Assembly: GCF_020055675.1 (NCBI RefSeq) | Contig: NZ_JAIPUS010000005.1 | Location: forward strand, 62,001-126,000 | From: Marivita sp. | Lineage (GTDB): Bacteria > Pseudomonadota > Alphaproteobacteria > Rhodobacterales > Rhodobacteraceae | Length of the DNA stretch: 64,000 nucleotides | Direction of reading: 5' to 3' | Shown here: positions 51,131-59,971 of the stretch, piece by piece | Layout: each line of letters begins with the position of its first letter | Numbering within the stretch: the first letter of the stretch is position 1 | Program-made: the position numbers and the translations under genes | Notes under the pieces: generated by a model | The model's input: the letters and a program-made list of their open reading frames with translations, nothing else | Told to the model about the DNA's origin: nothing | Database searches by the model: none

Positions 51131-51555
51131 CGGTCAGCATTTCACAAGTCATCGATCCGACACCCTGCTATCGTCTGCGACACGCGGTGTTTGTCGATGA
51201 ACAGAACGTACCGGAAGATCTCGAGCGCGACAATCTGGACGCCACGGCGATCCATCTTCTGGCCACGGTCGACGACAAACCCGTCGGCGCAGCCCGCATC
51301 GTTCTGATACAGGACACCGGCAAGATTGGCCGCGTTTGCGTTCTCGAAGACCACCGCGGCACAGGGCTTGGCGCGGCGCTGATCCGGCATGCACTGGATC
51401 TCTTGCGCGACACCCCGGGCATCACGCGCGCGGCACTCGGCGCGCAGATCGACGCACAGGGCTTCTACGAAAAGCTGGGCTTTGCGCCTTGTGGCGACGT
51501 GTTCGACGATGCCGGGATCGACCACCGCATGATGGAACTGCGCTTTCCCCGCTGA
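51127..51555 (+). CDS. GNAT-family N-acetyltransferase
   Basis: A 142-residue ElaA/YjdJ-like GNAT protein. The start [22 protein letters not shown] is the family's N-terminal pattern; the acetyl-CoA loop is [20 protein letters not shown] (Q/RxxGxG/A type) near residue 70, and [20 protein letters not shown] ends the fold. The substrate is not known. The ATG overlaps the dapE stop (ATGA), so it is translated with dapE, which need not mean a shared pathway. Confidence 0.9.
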   Translation: MTVSISQVIDPTPCYRLRHAVFVDEQNVPEDLERDNLDATAIHLLATVDDKPVGAARIVLIQDTGKIGRVCVLEDHRGTGLGAALIRHALDLLRDTPGITRAALGAQIDAQGFYEKLGFAPCGDVFDDAGIDHRMMELRFPR

Positions 51556-51603
51556 CGCGACTTTCACCATGACGCGCCCGGATGCGCATGTTACGGGATC
51601 CTC

Positions 51604-53889
51604 ATGAGCAAAATGCCGACCAAGGCCGACATCCTCGACTGGATCGCCGCCAACCCGACACTTACCGCGAAACGCGACATTGCCAAGGCATTTGGTATCA
51701 AGGGCGCCGCGCGGATCGACCTGAAGCGCCTGTTGAAGGAGCTTGAGGCCGAGGGCCATCTCGAAAAGCGCAAAAAGACCTATCGTGACCCGGACCGCCT
51801 GCCCCCGGTCAGCGTGCTTCAGGTGCAAGAGCCGACGCCGGATGGCGATCTCTTTGCGCGCGCGCTGGAGTGGCATGGCGAAGGGGTCGAACCGATCATC
51901 CTGGTGATCCCGCGAGCCAGCGATCCAGCGCTGGGTGAAGGGGATCGTATCCTCGCCCGTCTGCAAGTCGTGCATGAAGAGGACCACAATTACGAAGCGC
52001 GCCTCATTCGCCGTATCGGGTCCAACCCGCGCAAGGTGGTCGGTGTCTTCGCCAAGGGCTCTGAAGGCGGCCGGATCAAGCCCATAGACAAGGGCTCGGA
52101 CAAGGAATGGGACGTGGCCGCCGATGCCACCGGTGGCGCCAGGGACGGCGAGTTGGTCGAGGCAGAACAGACCGGGCCGAAAGGCCGAATAGGCCTGCCC
52201 CGCGCACGCATCATCGAACGGCTGGGCGATCCCTCTGCGCCGCGTGCGGTGTCGCTGATCGCGATCCATCAGCATGGCATCCCCGACGAGCTCCCCGACG
52301 ACGTGATCGCCGAGGCGGACGCGATGAACCCCGCCGATCTCAAGGGTCGCGAAGATCTGCGCGAGATGCCCCTGATCACCATCGACCCGTCCGATGCGCG
52401 CGACCATGACGACGCTTGCTATGCGCATCCCGACGACGACCCGAAGAACACGGGCGGGCACGTGATCTGGGTCGCCATCGCGGACGTGGCGCATTACGTG
52501 ACCCCGGGATCGGCGCTCGACCGGGAGGCGCGCAAGCGTGGAAACTCCAGCTATTTTCCCGACCGCGTCGTGCCGATGCTGCCGGATCGTCTGTCGGGCG
52601 ATCTGTGCTCTTTGCACGAAGGGGTGCCGCGGGCCTGTCTTGCGGTGCGCATGGTCATCGACGCAAAGGGCCAGATGATCGGACATCGTTTCCTGCGCGG
52701 GCTCATGCGGTCCCGGGCCTCGCTCAGCTATCAAGAGGTTCAGGCGGGCATGGACGGCGACCCGAACGACCGGGTTGCACCGCTGATGGACGACGTCATC
52801 CGCCCCCTCTACGCCGCCTACGAGGCGCTGGTCGCGGCACGCAAACGCCGCCAGCCGCTCAACCTCGATCTGCCGGAACGCAAGATCGTGCTGGCCGAGG
52901 ACGGCACGGTCGCCTCGGTCAATTTCAGCGAACGTCTGGACGCACACAAACTGATCGAAGAATTCATGGTACTGGCCAATGTCGCCGCCGCCGAAGCCCT
53001 GATCGCCAAGAAAACGCCGCTTCTGTTCCGCGTTCACGAAGAACCGCCACCCGAAAAAATGGAATCGCTCCGCGAAACTGCCGACGCGGCCGGGTTCACG
53101 CTGGCCAAGGGTCAGGTGCTCAAGACCGCGCATCTGAACCAGCTTCTGGATGCCGCGGCCGGATCGGATGAGGCGGAACTGATCAATCTGGCAACGCTGC
53201 GGTCGATGACACAGGCCTATTACAACCCCGAGAATTTCGGGCATTTCGGCCTTGCCCTGACGAGCTATGCGCATTTCACATCGCCGATCCGGCGGTATTC
53301 GGATCTGATCGTGCACCGCGCGCTGATCACCGCGCATGGCTGGGGCAAGGACGGCCTTTCACTCGAGGAAATCGAGCGGCTGGACGCCACCGCTCAGCAC
53401 ATCAGCGATACCGAACGCCGATCGATGATGGCTGAGCGCGATACAACAGACCGGTATCTCGCCGCTTTCCTGTCGGATCGCATCGGGGCCGAATTCGGCG
53501 GCCGTATCAGCGGTATTGCCCGGTTCGGCGTGTTCGTGAAACTGGATGAAACAGGCGCGGACGGTCTGATCCCGATCCGCACGCTGGGCGATGAGTATTT
53601 CCATTTCGATTCCGACGCGGCGACGCTGATGGGCGCGGATACAGGGACGCTGATAACGCTGGGCCAGCGCGTTACGGTCAAGCTGCTCGATGCTGCGCCG
53701 GTCACGGGCGGTATCGGGCTGGAGCTTTTGACACTGGACGATGCAGAACTGCCCGGTGGTTCGGGCAAGGGACGCATGGGGCGCGGGTCGCGCCACAAAG
53801 GCAAGGGCGGGCCGAAACGCAACGTGGCCAAGGCCAAGAAGAAAGAGGCCAAAACCAAGCGAAAGGTCACGCGGCGTCGAAACGGCTGA
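51604..53889 (+). CDS. rnr: ribonuclease R
   Basis: A 761-residue 3'-5' exoribonuclease that degrades structured RNA. The N-terminal winged-helix and cold-shock domains (residues about 1-230) begin MSKMPTKADILDWIAANPTL. The RNB catalytic core (about 250-600) has ITIDPSDARDHDDACYAHPD with the metal-binding Asp cluster and SPIRRYSDLIVHRALI. The S1 domain (about 610-700) includes GAEFGGRISGIARFGVFVKL. A very basic Lys/Arg/Gly tail ends the protein. The ATG follows GGGATCCTC; the gene may have its own promoter after the GNAT gene. Alphaproteobacterial RNase R also acts in rRNA and tmRNA quality control. Confidence 0.97.
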   Translation: MSKMPTKADILDWIAANPTLTAKRDIAKAFGIKGAARIDLKRLLKELEAEGHLEKRKKTYRDPDRLPPVSVLQVQEPTPDGDLFARALEWHGEGVEPIILVIPRASDPALGEGDRILARLQVVHEEDHNYEARLIRRIGSNPRKVVGVFAKGSEGGRIKPIDKGSDKEWDVAADATGGARDGELVEAEQTGPKGRIGLPRARIIERLGDPSAPRAVSLIAIHQHGIPDELPDDVIAEADAMNPADLKGREDLREMPLITIDPSDARDHDDACYAHPDDDPKNTGGHVIWVAIADVAHYVTPGSALDREARKRGNSSYFPDRVVPMLPDRLSGDLCSLHEGVPRACLAVRMVIDAKGQMIGHRFLRGLMRSRASLSYQEVQAGMDGDPNDRVAPLMDDVIRPLYAAYEALVAARKRRQPLNLDLPERKIVLAEDGTVASVNFSERLDAHKLIEEFMVLANVAAAEALIAKKTPLLFRVHEEPPPEKMESLRETADAAGFTLAKGQVLKTAHLNQLLDAAAGSDEAELINLATLRSMTQAYYNPENFGHFGLALTSYAHFTSPIRRYSDLIVHRALITAHGWGKDGLSLEEIERLDATAQHISDTERRSMMAERDTTDRYLAAFLSDRIGAEFGGRISGIARFGVFVKLDETGADGLIPIRTLGDEYFHFDSDAATLMGADTGTLITLGQRVTVKLLDAAPVTGGIGLELLTLDDAELPGGSGKGRMGRGSRHKGKGGPKRNVAKAKKKEAKTKRKVTRRRNG

Positions 53890-54070
53890 CCGTCGAACAC
53901 GGCGCGGCATGCCAGCCTTCCGGACTGTTTCGAACCGGTCCTGTCTTGATCGTGTCAAGACGCCGGCGGGAGGCCGCTTGGTGTCATTTTGATTGCTTCG
54001 CAAATGGAAACAATCAGGGTATCCTCTGTTCAAGTTCGGGCAACGAACAAGAGCATCGGGATACAGGATC

Positions 54071-55414
54071 ATGCGGTTTCACGGAACCTTCGCAGTCTTG
54101 GCAGTTATCGGCTCAACCGTCGCGGCGGGGCCGGTCGACGATTCGGTGCGCCCGGTCAGTCGATCTACGGTTGAAACCGAGGTCAGCAGAAGCGTCGTTT
54201 CGCTTGTCCCCGTCTCGGCACCGCGAAATTCGCTGCGCCCCTCGCTGCGGCCGGCCCTGTCTCCGGAAATCGGGGCACCTGTTCTCGATGCGGCGCAATC
54301 GGGTTTTTCCGAATGGGTCGTCGCCTTTCGGTCGCGCGCGCTGGCTCAAGGAATTTCCGGCGCGGTTTTCGACCGGGCGATGCGGGGGGCGACCTATGAT
54401 CCGGATGTGATCCGGCGCGACAGGAACCAGTCCGAGTTTACCAAGACGATCTGGGACTACCTCGACAGCGCGGCATCGGAGGCCCGGGTCCGGAACGGCC
54501 GGCGCGCGCTTCGGACGAACGAGAGCCTGCTGGACCTGATCGAAGCATCCTACGGGGTCGACAGGGAGATCTTGGTCGCGATCTGGGGGCTTGAATCGGC
54601 CTATGGCAGCTTTCGCGGGATGACACCGGTGATCCGGTCCTTGGCGACGCTCGCCTATGATGCCCGGCGACAGGAGTTCTTCGAGGCGCAGTTGATCGCG
54701 GCGCTGAAAATCCTGCAGGACGGGGATGTGGCCCTCGCGGATTTCACCGGCAGCTGGGCCGGGGCGATGGGGCACACGCAGTTCATTCCGACCTCCTACC
54801 AGACGCTCGCGGTGGATTTCGACGGGGATGGCAAGCGGGACATCTGGTCCGACGATCCCGGCGACGCCCTGGCCTCGACCGCGCATTACATGTCGAAAAA
54901 CGGCTGGGTCGAGGGTATGCCCTGGGGCGTCGAAGTGACAATCCCCGAGGGCTTCGACTATGCGCTTGCGAACCGCGAGGTCCGGAAATTGCCGTCGGAG
55001 TGGGCCGAGCTGGGCGTGGTGCGCCATGATGGCGCGACGGAGCCGGATCACGGGCCGGCGTCGGTTCTGCTGCCTGCCGGGGCCAGGGGCGCGGCGTTCC
55101 TGATCTTCAAGAATTTCGACGTGATCGAGACCTATAACACAGCCGATGCCTATGTGATCGGGGTGGGGCATCTGAGCGACCGGATTTCCGGCGGCGGGCC
55201 GATCCGGTCGGACTGGCCGCGCGGGGATCGGGCGCTGACCTTTGACGAGCGCAAGGAGATGCAGCGGCTGCTGCGCGAACGGGGCTTTGACCCGCGGAAA
55301 ATCGACGGCAGGATCGGCCCCCTGACGATCAATGCGGTGCGGGCGTTCCAGGCGTCGATCGGGGATGTTCAGGATGGGTACGCGTCTTTGAACCTTCTCC
55401 GGAAGCTGCGCTGA
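54071..55414 (+). CDS. lytic murein transglycosylase (MltB/SLT_2) with peptidoglycan-binding domain
   Basis: A 447-residue exported protein. MRFHGTFAVLAVIGSTVAAG is a short signal peptide. Residues about 75-370 are the SLT_2 (MltB-type) catalytic domain with Glu in LVAIWGLESAYGSFRGMTPV, then YDARRQEFFEAQLIAALKIL and GAMGHTQFIPTSYQTLAVDF. Residues about 385-445 are a PG_binding_1 module (LRERGFDPRKIDGRIGPLTI). It cleaves the glycan strand with 1,6-anhydro product. The start is the ATG before the signal peptide; an open frame upstream lacks support. A hairpin without a U tract follows the stop. Confidence 0.93.
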   Translation: MRFHGTFAVLAVIGSTVAAGPVDDSVRPVSRSTVETEVSRSVVSLVPVSAPRNSLRPSLRPALSPEIGAPVLDAAQSGFSEWVVAFRSRALAQGISGAVFDRAMRGATYDPDVIRRDRNQSEFTKTIWDYLDSAASEARVRNGRRALRTNESLLDLIEASYGVDREILVAIWGLESAYGSFRGMTPVIRSLATLAYDARRQEFFEAQLIAALKILQDGDVALADFTGSWAGAMGHTQFIPTSYQTLAVDFDGDGKRDIWSDDPGDALASTAHYMSKNGWVEGMPWGVEVTIPEGFDYALANREVRKLPSEWAELGVVRHDGATEPDHGPASVLLPAGARGAAFLIFKNFDVIETYNTADAYVIGVGHLSDRISGGGPIRSDWPRGDRALTFDERKEMQRLLRERGFDPRKIDGRIGPLTINAVRAFQASIGDVQDGYASLNLLRKLR

Positions 55415-55420
55415 GGGTGC

Positions 55421-55440
55421 GCGTCCCATGGATGGGACGC
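55421..55440 (+). repeat. perfect inverted repeat after the transglycosylase gene
   Basis: GCGTCCCAT-GG-ATGGGACGC, six bases after the stop codon. The stem is strong but no T run follows, so it is more likely a 3' end stabiliser or pause hairpin than a classical terminator. Confidence 0.5.
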
Positions 55441-55604
55441 ATCGGGGCCTCATGATTTCAATAGGTTACAGAGACGTATTTACTTTCTGTTAAGATATTC
55501 GGGGGGGTCAGGCCGGGCCGGCCCCCGAGGCCAATCCGGCGTTTGCACCCAAGGGCGCGGCGGATTACACCACCGTATCGCACCGCCTGCGCGAGGAGCC
55601 GGCC

Positions 55605-56387
55605 TTGATCCTGACCATCGACGTGCATCTTGAGTACCAATTGTCCGAGGCCACCGATCTGCTGGTGCAGATCGAGGCGGCGGACCTGCCCGATCAATCG
55701 CTGCTCGACGCGCATATCGGGTTTTCGGATATAACCGGGTTCGCCCGTGTCCTGGCCGAAGAAGGCCTGGGAGACCGGCTCTGGATGCGGGCCGACGGGC
55801 TGTTTCGCTGCGACTACACTTCGAAGATTTCCGTCAACCGCCCGGTGCCGGATCTGGAGACCCTGAAAGCGGTGCCGCTGCGGCTCTTGCCCGGTGACGT
55901 TGTGCGCTACCTGATGCCGTCGCGTTACTGCCCGTCAGACGAGTTCCAGACCTTTGTCGCGGCGGAGTTCGGCCACCTGCAAGGCGGCCCGCAGATCGTG
56001 GCGATGCGGGACTGGATCATGTCCGCGTTCAGCTATGTGCCCGGCGTGAGCAACGCACAAACCACCGCGCTGGACAGTTTCGTCCAGCGGCAGGGCGTCT
56101 GTCGGGACTATGCGCATGTGATGGTCACGCTGGCGCGGGCGGCCAGCATTCCGGCGCGCTTTGCAAGTTGCTATGCCCCCGGCGTGTCGCCACCGGACTT
56201 CCACGCGGTGGCAGAGGTATACCTGGACGGCGCCTGGCATCTTGTCGATTCCACGGGCATGGCCCCGGCGGACACGATCGCGCGGATCGGTGTCGGTGCG
56301 GATGCCGCCAATGTCGCGTTTCTGAGCATCTTTGGCCAAGCCATGCTGGTGTCGCAAGGCGTATCGATCGGGGTGCAGGACGTGTGA
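55605..56387 (+). CDS. transglutaminase-like family protein
   Basis: A 260-residue protein. The N-terminal part (residues 1-100) is the bacterial transglutaminase-like N domain (LTIDVHLEYQLSEATDLLVQ). The core has the Cys-His-Asp triad: Cys in FVQRQGVCRDYAHVMVTLAR (near 170), His in PPDFHAVAEVYLDG and Asp in HLVDSTGMAP. Such proteins may crosslink or hydrolyse peptide/isopeptide bonds; no substrate is known. The start is TTG with GAGGAG 6 bases upstream; no ATG or GTG is available. No signal peptide is visible. Confidence 0.88.
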   Translation: MILTIDVHLEYQLSEATDLLVQIEAADLPDQSLLDAHIGFSDITGFARVLAEEGLGDRLWMRADGLFRCDYTSKISVNRPVPDLETLKAVPLRLLPGDVVRYLMPSRYCPSDEFQTFVAAEFGHLQGGPQIVAMRDWIMSAFSYVPGVSNAQTTALDSFVQRQGVCRDYAHVMVTLARAASIPARFASCYAPGVSPPDFHAVAEVYLDGAWHLVDSTGMAPADTIARIGVGADAANVAFLSIFGQAMLVSQGVSIGVQDV

Positions 56388-56457
56388 CCCGGCCGGGCGT
56401 CGCAGATCGCCGGTTCGTCGCGCGCCGGAGACCCGGGGCGCGCGCGCAGCGCAAAGG

Positions 56458-57171
56458 TCATATCGCTGCCACGTCTTCGATCCGGGCATTGACCAGTTGC
56501 GCCAGGCGGGTGATCCGGCCTTCGACGGGGCCGCCGTCGGACCATGCGATGGAAAGGTCCATTGCGGCGGTTTCCAGCGTTTCGTCTTCGGCCGAGCGGG
56601 CAACGCCACGCAGGAACAGCGTGACGTAGTCGATGGTCGCACAGTCCATCGGGCGGCGCAGGATTTCAGCCATATGCGCCATGTCTTCGCGAAACGCGAC
56701 CGGGTCCGGGCAGATCGGTTCTGACCGCATCATGCGCAGGCCAAAGGGTTGCCGGTCTTTCGGCAGATGCTGGAGCACCGAGGTCTGGAACACGCCGAGA
56801 TTGGCGATGGGTTTGGCCATGAACCCGTCGGCGCCCGCAGCATAAGCCAGGTCTTCGCAAAAGCTGTCGCCGCTGATGCCAAGGAGCACCGACACCCGCG
56901 GCAGGGCATTCGACAGCTCGGAAATCAGCTCCGCACCGCTGCCATCGGGCAGGCCCATATCGACGATCACCACCGAGGGGCGGTAGACCTGAAGGTGGCG
57001 GCGGGCCGATTTCAGGCAATCCGCACGCCTGAGCCGTGCGCCGCTGTGCAGGCACATGAGCCTGAGCGCATCGCAGGCATAGAGACTGTCCTCCACCGCG
57101 AGGATTGTCAGGCCCAGCAGCGGCCGGGTTACGGTTGGTCGGTGAATGGTATCGAAAGCCTGATCGTCCAT
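56458..57171 (-). CDS. response regulator with receiver domain and C-terminal helical extension
   Basis: A 237-residue protein. Residues about 25-145 form a receiver domain: acidic pocket in LTILAVEDSLYACDALRLM, phospho-acceptor Asp in SVVIVDMGLPDGSGAELI, and Lys in GADGFMAKPIANLGV. The remaining 90 residues form a helical region without HTH or output motif I can name, possibly a phosphotransfer-related or protein-binding domain. The ATG at MDDQAFDT has GGAGG 8 bases upstream. A CtrA-like site lies 44 bases before the start. No histidine kinase gene is next to it. Confidence 0.85.
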   Translation of the reverse strand: MDDQAFDTIHRPTVTRPLLGLTILAVEDSLYACDALRLMCLHSGARLRRADCLKSARRHLQVYRPSVVIVDMGLPDGSGAELISELSNALPRVSVLLGISGDSFCEDLAYAAGADGFMAKPIANLGVFQTSVLQHLPKDRQPFGLRMMRSEPICPDPVAFREDMAHMAEILRRPMDCATIDYVTLFLRGVARSAEDETLETAAMDLSIAWSDGGPVEGRITRLAQLVNARIEDVAAI

Positions 57172-57214
57172 CGGGGTGCCCTCCTTGAGTCGCTTCACTT
57201 TGGCGCGGCCTTGG

Positions 57215-57229
57215 CTAACAGGGCGTTAA
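57215..57229. promoter_or_regulatory. CtrA-like site upstream of the response regulator
   Basis: On the minus strand TTAA-CGCCCTG-TTAG, one mismatch from TTAA-N7-TTAA. Its edge is 44 bases before the response regulator ATG, nearly the same position as the EAL-gene site. Confidence 0.4.
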
Positions 57230-57301
57230 TGCAGCCAAGGCTCTTGTCTGGTTTCGCTTGCCGGGGGATAAGCACGGCATGCAACCGTTGGAGACTGCCA
57301 G

Positions 57302-57706
57302 ATGATCGGACGATTGAACCATGTCGCCATTGCGGTGCCGGACCTTGAGGCGGCATCAGAGCAATACCGGACTGCGCTGGGCGCAAATGTCGGGGCCCCG
57401 CAGGACGAGCCGGACCATGGTGTGACGGTGGTGTTCATCGAATTACCCAACACCAAGATCGAATTGCTGTACCCGCTGGGGGACAACAGCCCGATTGCCG
57501 CGTTCCTCGAAAAGAACCCGTCGGGCGGGATTCATCATGTCTGCTACGAGGTGGAGGATATCACCGCCGCGCGGGACCAGCTGACGCAAAGCGGCGCGCG
57601 GGTGCTGGGCGACGGCACGCCGAAGATCGGGGCGCATGGCAAGCCGGTGCTGTTCCTGCACCCCAAGGATTTCAACGGATGCCTTGTTGAACTGGAACAA
57701 GTCTGA
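57302..57706 (+). CDS. mce: methylmalonyl-CoA epimerase
   Basis: A 134-residue VOC-fold metalloenzyme that epimerises (S)- and (R)-methylmalonyl-CoA in propionyl-CoA/branched-chain catabolism and in the ethylmalonyl-CoA pathway. Metal ligands are His in IGRLNHVAIAVPDLEAA, His in GGIHHVCYEVEDI and Glu in GCLVELEQV; the length is standard. ATG at 57302. It is followed by DUF1467 after 35 bases, an arrangement widely conserved in Rhodobacterales. Mutase and carboxylase genes are not in the window. Confidence 0.95.
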   Translation: MIGRLNHVAIAVPDLEAASEQYRTALGANVGAPQDEPDHGVTVVFIELPNTKIELLYPLGDNSPIAAFLEKNPSGGIHHVCYEVEDITAARDQLTQSGARVLGDGTPKIGAHGKPVLFLHPKDFNGCLVELEQV

Positions 57707-57741
57707 CCGCGCCCCATTTAGGGGAGTAAAGGAGACATCCC

Positions 57742-58038
57742 ATGTCCATCACGTCTGCCATCGTTCTGTTCGCCGTGATCTGGTTCATGGTGTTCCTGAT
57801 TGCCATCCCGATCCGATTGAAGACGCAAGGGGATATGGGCGAGGTGGTGCCCGGCACGCATGCCGGATCACCGGAGGTTCACAACCTCAAGAAAAAAGCC
57901 TGGATCACCACGTTTGTCAGCATCGGACTGTGGATCGTGATTGCCGGGATCATCCTGTCGGGGTGGATCAGCGTGCGGGACCTGGACCTGTTTGGCCGGA
58001 TGGGTCCCGCGCCCGGATTTGGTGATACAGGTGAGTGA
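57742..58038 (+). CDS. DUF1467 family membrane protein
   Basis: A 98-residue protein with two transmembrane helices (residues 4-24, AIVLFAVIWFMVFLIAIPIR, and 57-75, WITTFVSIGLWIVIAGIIL). The linker is HAGSPEVHNLKKKAW, the family's conserved motif. Function unknown; it co-occurs with methylmalonyl-CoA epimerase. GGAG lies 8 bases before the ATG. Its last 71 bases overlap, on the opposite strand, the end of the EI24-type gene, so both C-termini are encoded by the same DNA. Confidence 0.85.
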   Translation: MSITSAIVLFAVIWFMVFLIAIPIRLKTQGDMGEVVPGTHAGSPEVHNLKKKAWITTFVSIGLWIVIAGIILSGWISVRDLDLFGRMGPAPGFGDTGE

Positions 58039-58693
58039 AGCTCGCTGCACCGAGGATCGGGATCACGAGGTTCACCAGCGGCAGTGACAGCGGCAGGGCC
58101 ATCAGGATGCCCATCAGCCAGATCTTGCCCCGGTGGCGTTTGCGCAGTGTCCTGGCCCCGGCGCGGCCCTCACGGCGCATCGCGGCAAGAGTGAAATATT
58201 CCCGACCGAGCAGAAACCCGTTGAGCCCCCAGAATATGAAGGGGGCGAAGGGCGCAAAGACGATATAGAGCACGAGCGCCAGGAGATTCGCGACGATCAT
58301 GACGCCGAGGAAGCTCAGCGTATCGACGATGGCATCGCCCCAGGGCACATGCTCTGCGCTGGGCAGATGCGGATAGTGCCGGTCCTCGACCGCGTCGGCC
58401 ACGGTGTCCAGGAACACCGATGTCATGGCCGAGGAGACCGGCACCATGAGAAAGACCGACAGGATCAGCATCGCCACGAAGGCCGACCAGCTCAGCACAT
58501 CATCGAGCCAGCTGACGGGGCCGATCCATGGCAGCGTGACCTCGGACCCGAGGAAAAGCCCCAAGCTCCACATCACCCCGAGGGACAGGGCGAAAAGCAG
58601 GCCGAGCGCCAGGCCGATCCCGAGCAACAGCACCTTGCGGAAGCGGTGATCCCCCAACTGGCCCAGGGTGAGCGCCAGGCTGCGAAAGATCAT
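57968..58693 (-). CDS. EI24/CysZ-like membrane protein
   Basis: A 241-residue membrane protein with about four helices: near 25-48 (LLLGIGLALGLLFALSLGVM), 70-90, 130-160 and 195-220. The EI24 signature segment FIFWGLNGFLLGREYFTLAA lies near residue 155-175, followed by the basic loop RKRHRGK. EI24 relatives include the sulfate permease CysZ, but this branch is not specifically assigned. Its ATG overlaps the nitroreductase stop (ATGA). The last 23 codons lie antisense to DUF1467, so the C-terminal tail is probably dispensable or weakly constrained. Confidence 0.88.
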   Translation of the reverse strand: MIFRSLALTLGQLGDHRFRKVLLLGIGLALGLLFALSLGVMWSLGLFLGSEVTLPWIGPVSWLDDVLSWSAFVAMLILSVFLMVPVSSAMTSVFLDTVADAVEDRHYPHLPSAEHVPWGDAIVDTLSFLGVMIVANLLALVLYIVFAPFAPFIFWGLNGFLLGREYFTLAAMRREGRAGARTLRKRHRGKIWLMGILMALPLSLPLVNLVIPILGAASFTHLYHQIRARDPSGQTGPGPAR

Positions 58694-59268
58694 GTGGTTC
58701 GCCAGGTGGTGATGGCGTCGATCTCGGGACGGGGGCGGTCCGGCGGAGTGGCGGAGGCGGTCCCGATATGGATGAAGCCCGCGACCCTTTCGTTTTCGGC
58801 AAGCCCCAGCGCGGATTCGCAGAAGGCGGGATCATGCGCCGGCCAGCCGCTGAGCCAGTTGGCGCCCCAGCCTGCGGCAAGCGCGGCGTTCAGAAGCGCA
58901 AGACAGACGGCCCCGGCCGAGTAGCTTTGTTCGATGGCGGGGATCTTGTCGGAGGGTTTCTGGACCTCGATCACCGCGACGCAGAGCGGGCTGTCCTCGA
59001 AGTGTTGCCGGGCCTTGGCGATGTCCTCGGGCGGGCGGCCTGTCGCCGCCCCGTGTCGGCCGATCGCCTCTGCAAGGCGTGTCAGGCCGGCCCCTTGCAA
59101 AACGACAAACCGCCAGGGTTCGAGTTTTCCATGATCGGGGCTGCGGGCCGCGGCCGTCAGGAGCGGCATCAATTCCGCGCGATCCGGGGCGGGGGCCTGC
59201 AAAAGCTTGGCCGGGCGCGACCGCCGCGTGAGGAGAAAATCGAGAACGGCTGTGTTCGCATCGGGCAT
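58690..59268 (-). CDS. nitroreductase family protein (YdjA-like)
   Basis: A 192-residue FMN-dependent reductase. The N-terminal FLLTRRSRPAKLLQAPAPDR resembles E. coli YdjA, AAARSPDHGKLEPWRFVVLQ binds FMN, and GAVCLALLNAALAAGWGANW is the family core. Physiological substrate unknown; quinones, nitro-compounds or enones are typical. The ATG overlaps nothing upstream; the stop overlaps the EI24 gene start, so they are coupled. Confidence 0.9.
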   Translation of the reverse strand: MPDANTAVLDFLLTRRSRPAKLLQAPAPDRAELMPLLTAAARSPDHGKLEPWRFVVLQGAGLTRLAEAIGRHGAATGRPPEDIAKARQHFEDSPLCVAVIEVQKPSDKIPAIEQSYSAGAVCLALLNAALAAGWGANWLSGWPAHDPAFCESALGLAENERVAGFIHIGTASATPPDRPRPEIDAITTWRTT

Positions 59269-59349
59269 TGCGGTTCCTTCGTCAGTTATCGGCTGCGCAT
59301 CAGGCGGCCGGAGCTTTGGCGGCGGTTGCCGCTGTGGTAGGACGAAACC

Positions 59350-59604
59350 ATGTCGAAGAACAGTCTTGCCAGCCTTGCCGTACCGGGCATCAGTCTGACC
59401 CTGCGGGTCGCTCCGAATGCGCGTGCCGACAAGGTGGTGTCACAGGACGGGGTGATCAAGATCAGCGTCACCGCCCCACCCGCGGATGGCAAGGCGAACG
59501 CCGCCGCGATAAAGCTTCTTGCAAAGGCACTGGGCGTTGCCAAAACACGGTTGACGCTGGTGCAGGGGCACGGCGCGCGGACCAAACGGGTGCGGCTGGA
59601 TTAA
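59350..59604 (+). CDS. DUF167 (YggU) family protein
   Basis: An 84-residue protein with the DUF167 fold. LTLRVAPNARADKVVSQDGV, VTAPPADGKANAAAIKLLAK and LVQGHGARTKRVRLD are characteristic. The family's function is not known. Divergent from the nitroreductase gene and convergent with the next gene, with which the stop codons overlap by two bases (TTAA shared). No ribosome-binding site stands out (GTAGGACGAAACC). Confidence 0.88.
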   Translation: MSKNSLASLAVPGISLTLRVAPNARADKVVSQDGVIKISVTAPPADGKANAAAIKLLAKALGVAKTRLTLVQGHGARTKRVRLD

Positions 59605-59840
59605 TCCGCTTTTTCCCGGCGCGAATAGACCCCTTCGGGCAAGGAAATCGCGGCAGCCAAATCGCGCATCTGGGACAGCGAAAGCGTGATCCTGTGCACC
59701 TTGTCGGTGCGGGCATCGTATTGTTCGATCGTGATACATTCCTCGAACCCGTTCACGATCACGTCTTCCTGCAACGGCGCCGATCCTTCGTCCACGAGGG
59801 TGACCACGGTCGAGTCGAATTCGTGTTCAATGCTAAACAT
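59601..59840 (-). CDS. conserved small protein of unknown function
   Basis: A 79-residue acidic protein: MFSIEHEFDSTVVTLVDEGS, then QEDVIVNGFEECITIEQYDA and a C-terminal helix LSLSQMRDLAAAISLPEGVY. Pattern (beta-rich, then helix) suggests a compact cytoplasmic domain; I do not recognise a family. An upstream open frame of 21 codons seems non-coding. Its start region contains CTGGTGAC, weak as a ribosome-binding site. Convergent with DUF167. Confidence 0.6.
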   Translation of the reverse strand: MFSIEHEFDSTVVTLVDEGSAPLQEDVIVNGFEECITIEQYDARTDKVHRITLSLSQMRDLAAAISLPEGVYSRREKAD

Positions 59841-59971
59841 GTCACCAGCGTAGCCTGCCCGGTCGGCAAAAGCCAAGCGGCGCATGCAGGATTTTGAGGT
59901 CACGTATTCGGCACTGGCAGGTTTGGTCCGGGCACCCTAGTTTGCATGTCGAGGAACAAGGAATGTCCAAG

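Noticed and set aside
51142-53337. A 731-codon open frame on the minus strand
   Set aside because: It is antisense to the GNAT and RNase R genes; the product shows only low-complexity antisense-type composition.
53946-53958. TTGAT-CGT-GTCAA as an FNR box before the lytic transglycosylase
   Set aside because: The spacer is 3 rather than 4 bases and one half deviates, so it does not fit FNR geometry.
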